Origin: Strigamia acuminata
Lineage: Eukaryota; Arthropoda; Chilopoda; Geophilomorpha; Linotaeniidae
Length of the DNA stretch: 64,000 bases
Assembly (NCBI GenBank): GCA_949358305.1
Contig: OX442315.1
Location: forward strand, 35,862,427 to 35,926,426
Direction of reading: 5' to 3'
Every line of letters starts with the position of its first letter. The stretch's first letter is position 1. The notes beneath the pieces are model-generated. The model ran no database searches. It was not told the DNA's origin and saw only the letters and a list, made by a program, of their open reading frames with translations. Below, piece by piece: positions 22,396 to 31,200 of the stretch. Made by a program: the position numbers and the translations under genes.

Positions 22396-23213
22396 TGTGG
22401 TGAGCAAAAGGGATAAATATTCCCCCCAAGCGGATATTTGCCCTTTGACTCACTGCAACAGACGGGTCATTCCTCTCGTGTTGGCTCCGCCTCTCTCTGA
22501 GCAGGTGTGTGCCCCGAGGGGAGTGAGGTGACGGGTGGCAAGCCCCATTGGCTGTGCCTGCCCCTCACACTGACCCATAAAAGGGAGAAATTCCCGCCAA
22601 AAGACAGAACTTACACAAACGACACCAAGAACACAGCAACTACCTCACCGTCAGGCCAACTTCAACTACAAGTTAGGATTGATCGAGGATCGCTGAGTAA
22701 AGTGCAAACTGTAACTCTCACGAAGTCACTTGCGAGCTATTCCTGCGAAAGCACGAGAATAGCCCTTGTGAAATCACCCAGAATAATCGCCCAGACGATT
22801 ATTCGCCGAAGTAAGTGTCCGAGTGCTTTGTAGGGAACCCCAAAGTTCCTAGACGAGGCCTCTGCGACGCTAAACCAAACCCTAGACAACAGGCACGGAT
22901 AGAAGACTCGAGAGAGCATTCCACCGCGTCCGTGAAGACGAATCCGTGACGAATTAACGACAACTCGAGACGCCGCCTTTGTTCCGCCGACCACGCGGAA
23001 TCGACGACGCCATCTTGAGAAATCCTTTGTTCGACGCTGACCACGTCGACTCTAGAATTATTACTGAGTGTATTTTAAAGGCATAAAGCCTGGTGAATAA
23101 ATTACCTGTTTATTTACATACATTTAGTATTCATTTGGGTATTTGCATAATTGATCACAGGTAAAGTATTACACGTTAGCGCTATTTAAACCTATACAAA
23201 GCAGGACGCGACA
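22396..23213 (+). repeat. 3' LTR
   Basis: This 818-bp copy shows no visible difference from the 5' LTR, including the open frame at 22507-22833. The AATAAA lies at 23096-23101. The target-site copy AATG follows at 23214-23217. Confidence 0.95.
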
Positions 23214-23285
23214 AATGAATGGTGACCTAGCTCCGTGATGGCTTTCCGGATTGGATATTTCGGTGGTCCCGGTTTCCGGCAAAGA
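23214..23285 (-). pseudogene. N-terminal half of the LTR-split small ORF
   Basis: On minus the frame reads TGTTEISNPESHHGARSPF and then meets the LTR. The intact paralogue at 24096-24410 reads EISHPESHHRARSPF and continues into VVTDRATSPQ, whose counterpart here is at 16577-16673. Confidence 0.7.
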
Positions 23286-23429
23286 TCACATTTCCTTTAT
23301 GCCAAACCATTGCCTCAGCACGTCTTTCAACACATACATTAAAGCCAAAATTGCAATTATGAAAAAAATGATAAATCGCCAATCGTAGGGTTGATTAGGT
23401 TGAGGAGACGTTGCACCGTCGGTAACCAT
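23286..23429 (-). CDS. small hydrophobic-tail protein, 47 aa
   Basis: ATG 23429 to TGA 23286-23288 encodes MVTDGATSPQPNQPYDWR, one hydrophobic segment (FIIFFIIAILALMYVL, residues 19-34), then a short basic/aromatic tail. The head matches three other minus-strand copies (16.6, 24.2 and 24.5 kb), and the membrane segment matches the end of the 24096-24410 ORF. The layout is that of a tail-anchored or single-span membrane peptide. In the paralogue the similarity extends further upstream (ARSP-VTD), but here a TGA interrupts that frame. No family was recognised. An alternative frame of the same repeat also stays open in other copies. Confidence 0.4.
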   Translation of the reverse strand: MVTDGATSPQPNQPYDWRFIIFFIIAILALMYVLKDVLRQWFGIKEM

Positions 23430-24095
23430 GATTGGCGACCTAGCTCACGCATACAGCAGATACAGCAGATGACTGAATTTCTCTTTTGAGAAAAGACACT
23501 AACTATTCCTTTTATCTTTTGTGGCAAAGAAAGTAACCAAATGCGGCTTAGAATAACAGGCTAAGGATTGGGCTAGCTTCATTGGCCTGTCATTTTCTGA
23601 AGAATGTCGAATCTCTCTTGTATCTCTCCCTTGCTATTTAAAATTGAACAATTATTGCGAGGATGCTTATTTCTAAGACTTATACAATTATAAATACTAT
23701 GACTTCTCAACACAATACTAACTTCATTGTTAATTTTGCAAATGGAATTTTTTTTGGACCCATTCTTGCCGCATGGTATTACTGAAGTAAAAAAAATCTA
23801 ATTTATGACACTGAAACTAACATAATAATATAATATAATAATATAACAACTTCAATGCTGGCCCCTCTAATCGCTCTAAATCCCATTGTTCCAAACGTTC
23901 CAATCGCTCTAATTACTCCTCGTCGTTCCGGCAACAGTCGTGGTGTTCGTTCCGCGGCGACGGTTTGCTCGGCTACGGCAGCAATTCGTTCGGCTGCGAT
24001 GGCAAATCGCTCGGCGGCGATAATATTACAAAGAGAAATTAATGATTACACAAATTTTCCATCTCGAGAACAACTCTTCAGAAGAAAACATGTGA

Positions 24096-24410
24096 TCAGC
24101 CAAACAAATAAGCTGCAATATCTGTCAACACATACCGGTACATTAAAGTCAAAATTGCAATTATTAAAAAAATTGCGACGTTTGGCTGCCTGATTGCTAC
24201 TCGCCAATCGCAGATCGCCAATCGCCAATCGTAGCGTTGGCTAAGTTGAGGAGAGGTTGCACGGTCAGTAACCACAAATGGTGACCTAGCTCTGTGATGG
24301 CTTTCCGGATGAGATATTTCGGCAGCTTTTCCGGTTTTTTCTGCGGCTTTTCTGGCTTTTTCGGCGGCTTTTCCGGCTTTTTCGGTTTTTTCGGCGCCAT
24401 TTTGGAGCAT
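24096..24410 (-). CDS. putative tail-anchored protein, 104 aa
   Basis: ATG 24410 to TGA 24096 is one intact frame. Residues 1-33 are a Lys/Ala/Glu repeat suited to a charged helix (units such as EKAGKAAEKARKAAEK). Residues 34-66 hold PESHHRARSPFVVTDRATSP and YDWR. A hydrophobic stretch (VAIFLIIAILTLMYRYVL) then leads to a short end. Four related sequences lie within 8 kb, one split by the LTR element. Copies are closest in the VTD-ATSPQ core and the membrane segment. A second frame (24197-24400, MAPKKPKKPEK...) also stays open, so the coding frame is an inference. No known family was recognised. Confidence 0.4.
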   Translation of the reverse strand: MLQNGAEKTEKAGKAAEKARKAAEKTGKAAEISHPESHHRARSPFVVTDRATSPQLSQRYDWRLAICDWRVAIRQPNVAIFLIIAILTLMYRYVLTDIAAYLFG

Positions 24411-24520
24411 GAACCAACGATACCATGGACACGTATCCGTGTGTTATTTCCTGTTTAGGTTGAGGAGACGTTGCACTGTCAGTAACCATGTTTGGCGACC
24501 TAGGAGAATGCATGCTTTGA

Positions 24521-25215
24521 CCACATGGGCTGACATTGCAACTGAAATGATTTCTTTGAACAATAAGGATTAAGATTAAGTGAAATTGAAATCACTTCAT
24601 TGATTTATAAAAGTGACTAATCTCTTCTAACAAGCACAGTAATTATCTCAGCTTAAAGTGATGTTACTTCTTCAACCTGTTTTTTCCAGTTTATGCACTT
24701 GTGCATTATTGCCTTCGCCTAATCTAGTTTAAAGGTTTTACTACATCTTTTGGGGTATTCTGTCCAGTCACCCTGGTGGCCCATGGTTACAATGATCCTA
24801 CTTTTGTAGTTTTTTCTGTTAACATAGTTTTAACCTCTACTTCTTACTCTTCTGGCCATTGCCACGATTCCTGGTCCTAATGGCACACTTTAAAGGTGTT
24901 AGATTATTAGAAGTCTAAGCTTAGAAAACGTATTGCATTGTAGAGAAAGTAGCTTTTTTACCAAAGTCAGAGAGTAGATTATTGATGACTGTTTGACTGG
25001 AAACTTGATAAAAAAGAACAAACAAGTTTGACAGGTGCATAAACTATATCATGATGGCAGCCATGCTTAATCAACTTATTGGATCTAGCATGAAGTTTTA
25101 TAATAACTAAAGAACAAGTTTTATTAACAAAATAAGTCAAGTTACAAAATCAATTCAAACTCGTTTACACAACAAACTTTAAATACTAAAGATCTTTGAG
25201 TGGCGACCAAATAAT
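24521..25215 (+). repeat. R2 repeat, copy 4
   Basis: It matches copies 1 and 2 through gatctttgagtggcgaccaa, then continues into an R3 piece (25225-25420) with differences. It directly follows a small fragment of the VTD-ATSPQ family on minus (24513-24440). Confidence 0.8.
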
Positions 25216-25426
25216 CCAAGGGATAACCCCGAAAGTATCAAACACACACAGGCGTTTCGGAATTGAGATAAAACAAGTACAGGAATTCCTGTTCAATTGA
25301 CCACTCACAGATACAGCAGTTGACTGAATGTCGCTCTGTTGAGAAAAGACACTAACTATTCCGTAACCAAATGTGGCTTAGAATAACGGGCTGATGATTG
25401 GGCTAGCTTCATTGGTTTCTTCTCCA

Positions 25427-26217
25427 GGACTGCTTGATACATATTTGCATTTTGTCTTCCATTCAAACAAATAATTTCACTCTATTTCTTGTATCCAAAT
25501 ACACCCCAAACCATAACAGATTGGAATGGGCAGAAAAACATGTTTTCTGGACCAATGAGTGGCAAAATGCTGTGTTCAGAGATGAAAAAACTTCAACCTG
25601 GATGGTCCTGAAGGCTTGAAATATTACTGACATGATTTCGGAAAGAACGATGTGATGTGAATGAGTAGGAATTTTGGAGGAGGATCTGTTATGGTTTGGG
25701 GTGCATTTGGATACAAGAAAAAGAGTGAAATTATTTGTTTGAATGGAAGACAAAATGCAAATATGTATCAAGCAGTCCTGGAGAAGAATTTGTGGAAGAA
25801 AGGAAGAGGAATGGCTGGAGCAAAGTGGATTTTTCAGCAGGACAATGCAGTATCCATTGAAAAAGCATGAGAGTCCATCACTGCTAAAAGTTTTAAAAAA
25901 CAAATTGATTCAATGCGTACAAGGTGCATTGAAGTTATTAAACAATGTGAGAAAAGAATCAAGTATTAAAGTTGAACTGATTTTAATTTTTGTTAAAATT
26001 TTGAAGAACAGGCCAAAGTTTTGTCACAGATTTCTAAGGTTGAAATTTGAATTTTTCATTTTTTTTTATTTGTGAGAAAGACATCACTCTTGTACTTATT
26101 GTAACATTATTTCAGCATGATTACAATGCATTTCTATTATTGGTTTGGTTATATTTTGAAAATTGTTTATTTTTTAATCATTTATCCAACTGGGCCAAAG
26201 TTTTGTCCTGCACTGTA
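25427..26217 (+). mobile_element. degenerate Tc1/mariner transposon with internal inversion
   Basis: Broken frames read WAEKHVFWTNEWQNAVFRDE (25525-25590) and GGGSVMVWGAFGY ... WIFQQDNA (25675-25860). These correspond to the catalytic-domain blocks of Tc1-type DD34E transposases, with the first two acidic residues visible. Stops and frameshifts separate the blocks. The segment 25427-25525 is the reverse complement of 25686-25786, so the left side was replaced by an inverted copy of the transposase middle. The right end, aaagttttgtcctgcactgta at about 26197-26217, looks like a Tc1-type terminal repeat next to TA. Confidence 0.85.
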
Positions 26218-26278
26218 CTACTATGACTTCTCAACACAATACTAACTTAATTTAATTCATAATAAGAAACAATGATCG

Positions 26279-26497
26279 TCACGACTTGAGATAATTTATT
26301 ACAATGATAGAAAGATGAACATGTTCTCTGTAAGAATTTGTGGTAATTCTTTCTGGGTTTTGAAAATACACGTCTGGGTTTGGATACATGGATAAAAATT
26401 CCTCAACGACAAAGTTAAGAGTACCAAATGGATCAGATGCTCTAATTGCTGCAGCCACTGCTCCAATTACTTCAGTAATAAATGAAATGATAAGCAC
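26279..26497 (-). CDS. VIGAV/SYREHV exon, copy 1 (unknown family)
   Basis: The open frame reads EVIGAVAAAIRASDPFGTLN, VEEFLSMYPNPDVYFQNPER and TTNSYREHVHLSIIV, ending in TGA. The relative at 8570-8783 keeps this protein sequence with conservative changes, and decayed relatives lie near 3.2 and 7.5 kb. It is probably the last coding exon of a gene whose other exons are not in place; the ATG at the left of the frame may be chance. I do not recognise the family. Confidence 0.45.
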   Translation of the reverse strand: MLIISFITEVIGAVAAAIRASDPFGTLNFVVEEFLSMYPNPDVYFQNPERITTNSYREHVHLSIIVINYLKS

Positions 26498-26499
26498 TT

Positions 26500-26685
26500 T
26501 TACTTTCAGCGGTTTTTAGTCGATTTTTAACAGTTTTTAGTCGATTTGTAACAGTTTTTAGTCGATTTGTAACAGTTTTTAGTCGATTTTTAACAGTTTT
26601 TAGTCGATTTTTAACAATTTTTAGTCGATTTTTAACAGTTTGTAGTCGATTTTTAACAGTTTTTAGTCGATTCTCAATCAATTTG
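26500..26685. repeat. 21-bp tandem repeat
   Basis: Eight to nine copies of agtcgatttttaacagtttt with few changes. Read on minus they keep a false frame of repeated TVKNRLK because 21 is divisible by three. It is not a gene. Confidence 0.9.
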
Positions 26686-27231
26686 TCTTCTAGTGCTGCC
26701 TACACCAAACCTGAACTCCTACAATTGAAAAATGAACCCAATAAACTCTAATTATTTAACTTGTAAAGTGCTTTTACTTTGAAATCGATGATATCAGTTC
26801 CCCTTTAATTTTTGTGTCGAACCAACTCATGTTCGCTCAAGAAGTTCCTTGAAATACAATTTTTTCAAACGTAAAACAATTTTTTCTGCAGTGAAATTAA
26901 AGATCAGACAAAACAAGTAGCCAGTTAACAAACCAACTACTCGCATTCCAGTAATAAAAACTAGAATCGTGAATTTGATAATAGTATTTCTCCATTTTAA
27001 TTTCATTTCGGTCGAAAAACTAACCTAACCAAACAAAGAAATTAAGAATAACTTGAAAAAAAAAAGATTTTTTAAAATATTCAATTTGCATTTGTGTACT
27101 TGGAACTGTGTAAAACAATTTCCTGACTTTCATTTGCAGCGCCAATGTGCTCGCGGTGTAAGGCAGCGAAGTTTTAAGGGGGCGGGCGGGCGTTTAAACT
27201 GTTTTCATCACATTATATTGTGACGGGAATA
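26686..27231. other. spacer before the cyclophilin gene
   Basis: The stretch is AT-rich. A strong acceptor-like tract (ctgactttcatttgcag) ends at 27139, so an upstream exon is possible, but no WD40-coding exon of a full-length PPWD1 is visible. The GC-rich patch ggggcgggcgggcg at about 27178 is shared with the copy at 8958. Confidence 0.5.
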
Positions 27232-27825
27232 ATGAGATTGTACAATACCTGCATTGTTCACACGTCGTTCGGAGATATTCATTGTACCCTTTTCGCTAAA
27301 GAGTTGAGTATTAAAAATGACGAGTTTTGATGGATTTAAAATTAATTGAAAATTGTTTTAAGATGCCCGAAAACTGTGGAGAATTTCTGCGTGCACGCAA
27401 AGGGCGAGTACTACAACACCCACGTGTTTCATCGAGTTATTAAAGGGTTCATGATTCAAACTGGAACGGGGGGGCGAATCAATTCGATTTGGGGCGGCGA
27501 ATTCGAGGACGAACCGGCGTTGAGACACGACAAACCGTATACATTAAGCGTGGCAAATGCCAGGCCCAACACGAATGTCTCGCAATTCTTCGTCACCATT
27601 ATACCGACTGTACGTCACGTGTTTGCTGATTTTTATATAATTTTATTGATAGGTATTAAATTTATTTGTTTTTCTTTCCAGCCGTGGTTGGACAAGAAGC
27701 ATACGGTATTTGGACGTGTCACACGAGGCATGGAAGTTGTTCAAAACATCAGCAATGTCAAAATAAATCCGAAAACAGATAAACCATACGATGATGTCAT
27801 AATTGTTAGCATTACTATGAAATGA
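27232..27825 (+). CDS. PPWD1-type cyclophilin, isomerase domain only
   Basis: Predicted exons are 27232-27302, 27363-27609 and 27682-27825 (153 aa) with GT-AG introns in phase. The closest known sequence is the C-terminal peptidyl-prolyl isomerase domain of PPWD1, a spliceosome-associated WD40-cyclophilin: [61 protein letters not shown] and [11 protein letters not shown]. The cyclophilin active-site Arg, Phe, Met, Gln, Trp and His are kept. The loop after MIQTG is shortened, and two glycines of the ANAGPNTNGSQFF block are changed ([13 protein letters not shown]). No WD40 repeats precede it in this window. It may be a split-off duplicate of PPWD1, functional or recently decaying. The start is chosen by frame only. 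Confidence 0.75.
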
Positions 27826-28072
27826 GATGTTTTTATTCATTTTTATTTGTTAATAAATTGATTTGCTTGAATTTTGCGTTGTTTTTGTTATTTTCTTTTA
27901 ATTCAGACTTTGTGAAATTATTTCTGACTCGAAACTGCTGAGTAATGATTATTGCTACAATTTACAGTTGTTTTTAATATTTATGGGATGATTTATATTT
28001 ATTCAGCTCGCCAGACATTTCTACCGGCATTTATCGCCGCCTATTGGTACAAATTATAAACATTAAAAACCA

Positions 28073-28226
28073 ATGGCCGAGCTGAAGTATGGCCGCTTCG
28101 AGTCGAGTAAGAAGCCTCAGGTCGGGTCGTTCCGTTCGCAGTAAGTTCGGCTCAATTCAAACCACTAAAGGCACGATAAATTCGATTGTGCTGTTAATTA
28201 TTTTCCCATTGACAGATCGGTTTGAA
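28073..28226 (+). promoter_or_regulatory. upstream ORF overlapping the RICTOR start
   Basis: An ATG at 28073 lies 16 bases before the RICTOR start, in another frame. After splicing of exon 1 to exon 2 it would run for 25 codons and stop at TGA in exon 2, overlapping the RICTOR start. The RICTOR ATG has A at -3, whereas this one has C, so leaky scanning is plausible. The duplicate at 9340 keeps the same arrangement. Confidence 0.5.
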
Positions 28227-31200
28227 AACAGCGAAGATATTATAAAAATCGACTTTACCAAAGGTCGGTTTTTTCGCCCGGTGGTGGATTTCGAGATTAA
28301 AAAAATAAAAACAAAATAAAATGACATGACACGAAATGTTTAATAAATCTATTTTTCCAGACCCGACGGAAAATGTGAAGGAAATACTGCGGAATATTAT
28401 CGACAGGGAATGTGTGCACAAGGCGAAGAAGTTGGCCTATTTGAGTGGTTTAGTCAAGTTCTTTCAAAACGTCCAAAATATACATGAAATTAAATTGAGT
28501 TTGGAGGAAATATTAGTTTGGTAAGCGAGAAATTAAACGTTGTGATGATTTTTGATTGGATTTATTTAAATAATTATTTTTTAGCGTAAGGTTATGTTTA
28601 TTTAATGAGGCGCGTGAAGTGAGGGCAGCAGGTCTGCGAGCAATACGTTATTTACTACAAGATGAGGCAGCTATTGATGCTCTGTGGAAACTTCAGTTTG
28701 ATCATCTTATCGCAAGGTTTTATTTTTGTTATTTATTTTTTAATTGGGAAAAATTGACAGTTTTTTTTTTAAATTTGTGATTCTTTTTGTGTAGGTCACT
28801 AGATATTTTTCTGGATAATGAAGCGGAGAGATTACAAGCGTTGAGAATAATGCGTCAAGTTGTTCGTACATGTCCGTTGAAGTTTCCGTCAGCATTCACT
28901 ATGTGCCTAATTTCAATCGCAAATGATGGGTCGCAGGAGCGGGATCATCTTTTGAGAGCAGCGCTTGCAACGCTCAGCGAATTAGGTTGGAATTGTTTGC
29001 TTTTGTTGATTGAATTACAATAAAATTCGTCAAATTGTTACGAAATTTAACTAATTGTTACAAAATTTGTCAAAATGTTACAAAATTTTACAAAATTTGT
29101 CAAAATGTTGCAAAATTTTACGAAATTTGCAAAATTTTACCAAATTTTTCAAAATTAATTTCGTCAAATTTAGACAAATTTTGTGCAATTTCACAAAATA
29201 TTTTTATTTTATTTGAATAGTAATTTTGAATCCTGACGTGGGAGACCAATCGAGTATTGTGAGTGCGCTTTTGCGGAACGTTTTGGATTGTCAACACGCT
29301 CGCATCTCAGAATCGCTGATCGGCACCATCATATTTTTATTAAACCACCCTAAAACTCGCAGATACATAAAGCCAAAAGTGGATTTAGAGCGCATAGTTG
29401 CTCCATTCACCGATTGCCATTACCGACACACCAGTGAATCTCTAGAATTTCACAGCGACGAACGAGAAATCAGATTTGCAGCTAGTAAAATGGCCATTTT
29501 GTCCACCTTACGCTCCTGGCCCGGTAATTCCTCACTTTCGACTTAGAAAAACCAATTTTACAAGCAATGAAATTCATTAATTATTCATTTTTCAGGTATG
29601 ATTCGACTGTGCAGACCCCGCGACTCGGGCCTTCAATCGCTAGTTGACGTATTGTACCTTCCGTCCGAAGATGTTCGGGTAATTGAAAAGAAATAAAAAT
29701 CACTGAAAATTTTTATTTTATTTTATTTTTTTCTATTTTCTATTTTTTTTAGAAAGGAATCTTAGATATTCTTTTTGATCTGTTCCGTTTACCACTTCCG
29801 GAATGGACGGAAGATTTTTCCGTAGCGTTACTTGCAGCAGGTAAAGATGAAAATCTAATATTCTAATATAAAAAAAATCTACGGTAATTTATTTGTAATT
29901 TATTTTATTTTATTTAAAATAAAATTTAGACTCGTCGACGATGCAGGAGTCGTGGAAACTGTACGACGGTTTCATTGTCGAAGAAGGCAAAAGCATTCTG
30001 CCGCATTTGAGCTACCAAAGGCCCAACTTGTTGGAAAATTACCTCGCATTGTTGCTGCTTGCCTTCATCAATGTCGGCATTTTAGAAGCAATCGTTGACG
30101 TAATTGTTAGCAGCAGTTGCAAGTTATCCGTTCGAGCCACCGTTTTGCTGGGAGAATTACTTCATTTAGTAAGGAAATCGGAAAATGGATTTTTCGGAAT
30201 AATTTTTTGACATAATCTTTTTAGGCGAACACGAGGCTTCCGTACGAGTGCAGCCATCACAGTCATTGTCTTCCAACGTTGATTTCCGTTGCTGCATCAT
30301 TCGATACTCCACCCGAGCACAGACAGTTAATAAAGTTGAGATCAATTGAATTGTTATTTGGGAATTTATTGTTTTTTTTTTTGTTTTTAGTTGTGCGAGC
30401 GCTGCTATAACTTGCTTGAATCGAGTTCACGCTTTGAAAAAACGAGGTCCAGTTCCTTCGTCTATATTTCTTGAGCAATTGATGCATTCTGCGACGAAAA
30501 ATTTCGAACTGCATACCCCTAGGGATCGAAATAAGAACCATTTTCTAGGAAAAGTAATTTACAGAGTTTTTGACTGCAAAGTCTCCTAAATCCGCCTCTT
30601 TTAAACAAAAATGCATTTTTTTGGGATCAAAAGTACACCTTTTCAACATAAATGCACTTATTCACATCAAAATGCATTCCAATGAGCAAAAATGCACAAT
30701 TTTTATACAAATATGCTGTTTTTGGGAAAAACAAATACATGTTTAGCAGCAAAAATGCATTTTTTGCAGCAAAAATTCATCTTTTGCAGCAAAAATGCAT
30801 TATTCTCTGCAAAAACATAATTTACCATGCAATAAGGTACTTTTTTTGGAGCAAATGTGCACTTGTTCAGGACAACACTGCACTTTTTTTAAAAATAGAA
30901 AATAGTCCAGTTTGTGCTTAAAATTACATTTTATCAAAAATGATGTCGATCAAAGGCTCATTATGGTTAAAGTTGGGCGTCTCGGATGCCAATTACCAGC
31001 GCAAGTGCTTAAATTGTGTATGTTTCAGGATATAGATGAACTTACGAACCAAGCAATCAAGGAATCGCACGTACTTTCGGTGTCTGAACCAGCACAATGG
31101 GATTGGAACACAATCGATGCAATATTCAAATTGCCGGGAAACGCATTGCAGAAACTTGAAGATAATAATCACAAGCAATTTTTGAGGAAAATTCTTCACT

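Larger units (their letters stand above)
16674..23213 (+). mobile_element. young LTR retroelement without visible pol
   Basis: This is a complete 6540-bp element with 818-bp LTRs starting TG and ending CA. It has a tRNA-Pro primer site two bases after the 5' LTR, a G/A-rich polypurine tract before the 3' LTR, and a 4-bp target duplication AATG (16670-16673 and 23214-23217). A paralogous empty site at about 24262-24290 shows the same flanks joined. The two LTRs show no difference by eye, so insertion was recent. The single long ORF shows no aspartic protease, reverse transcriptase, RNase H or integrase motif. The element looks non-autonomous and needs enzymes from elsewhere. The 4-bp duplication and primer suit Ty3/gypsy-like or related elements, but the family is inferred. 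Confidence 0.93.

Noticed and set aside
28073..28140. ATG at 28073 as the RICTOR start
   Set aside because: Its frame hits a stop after splicing to exon 2; the frame from 28089 matches the conserved RICTOR N-terminus.
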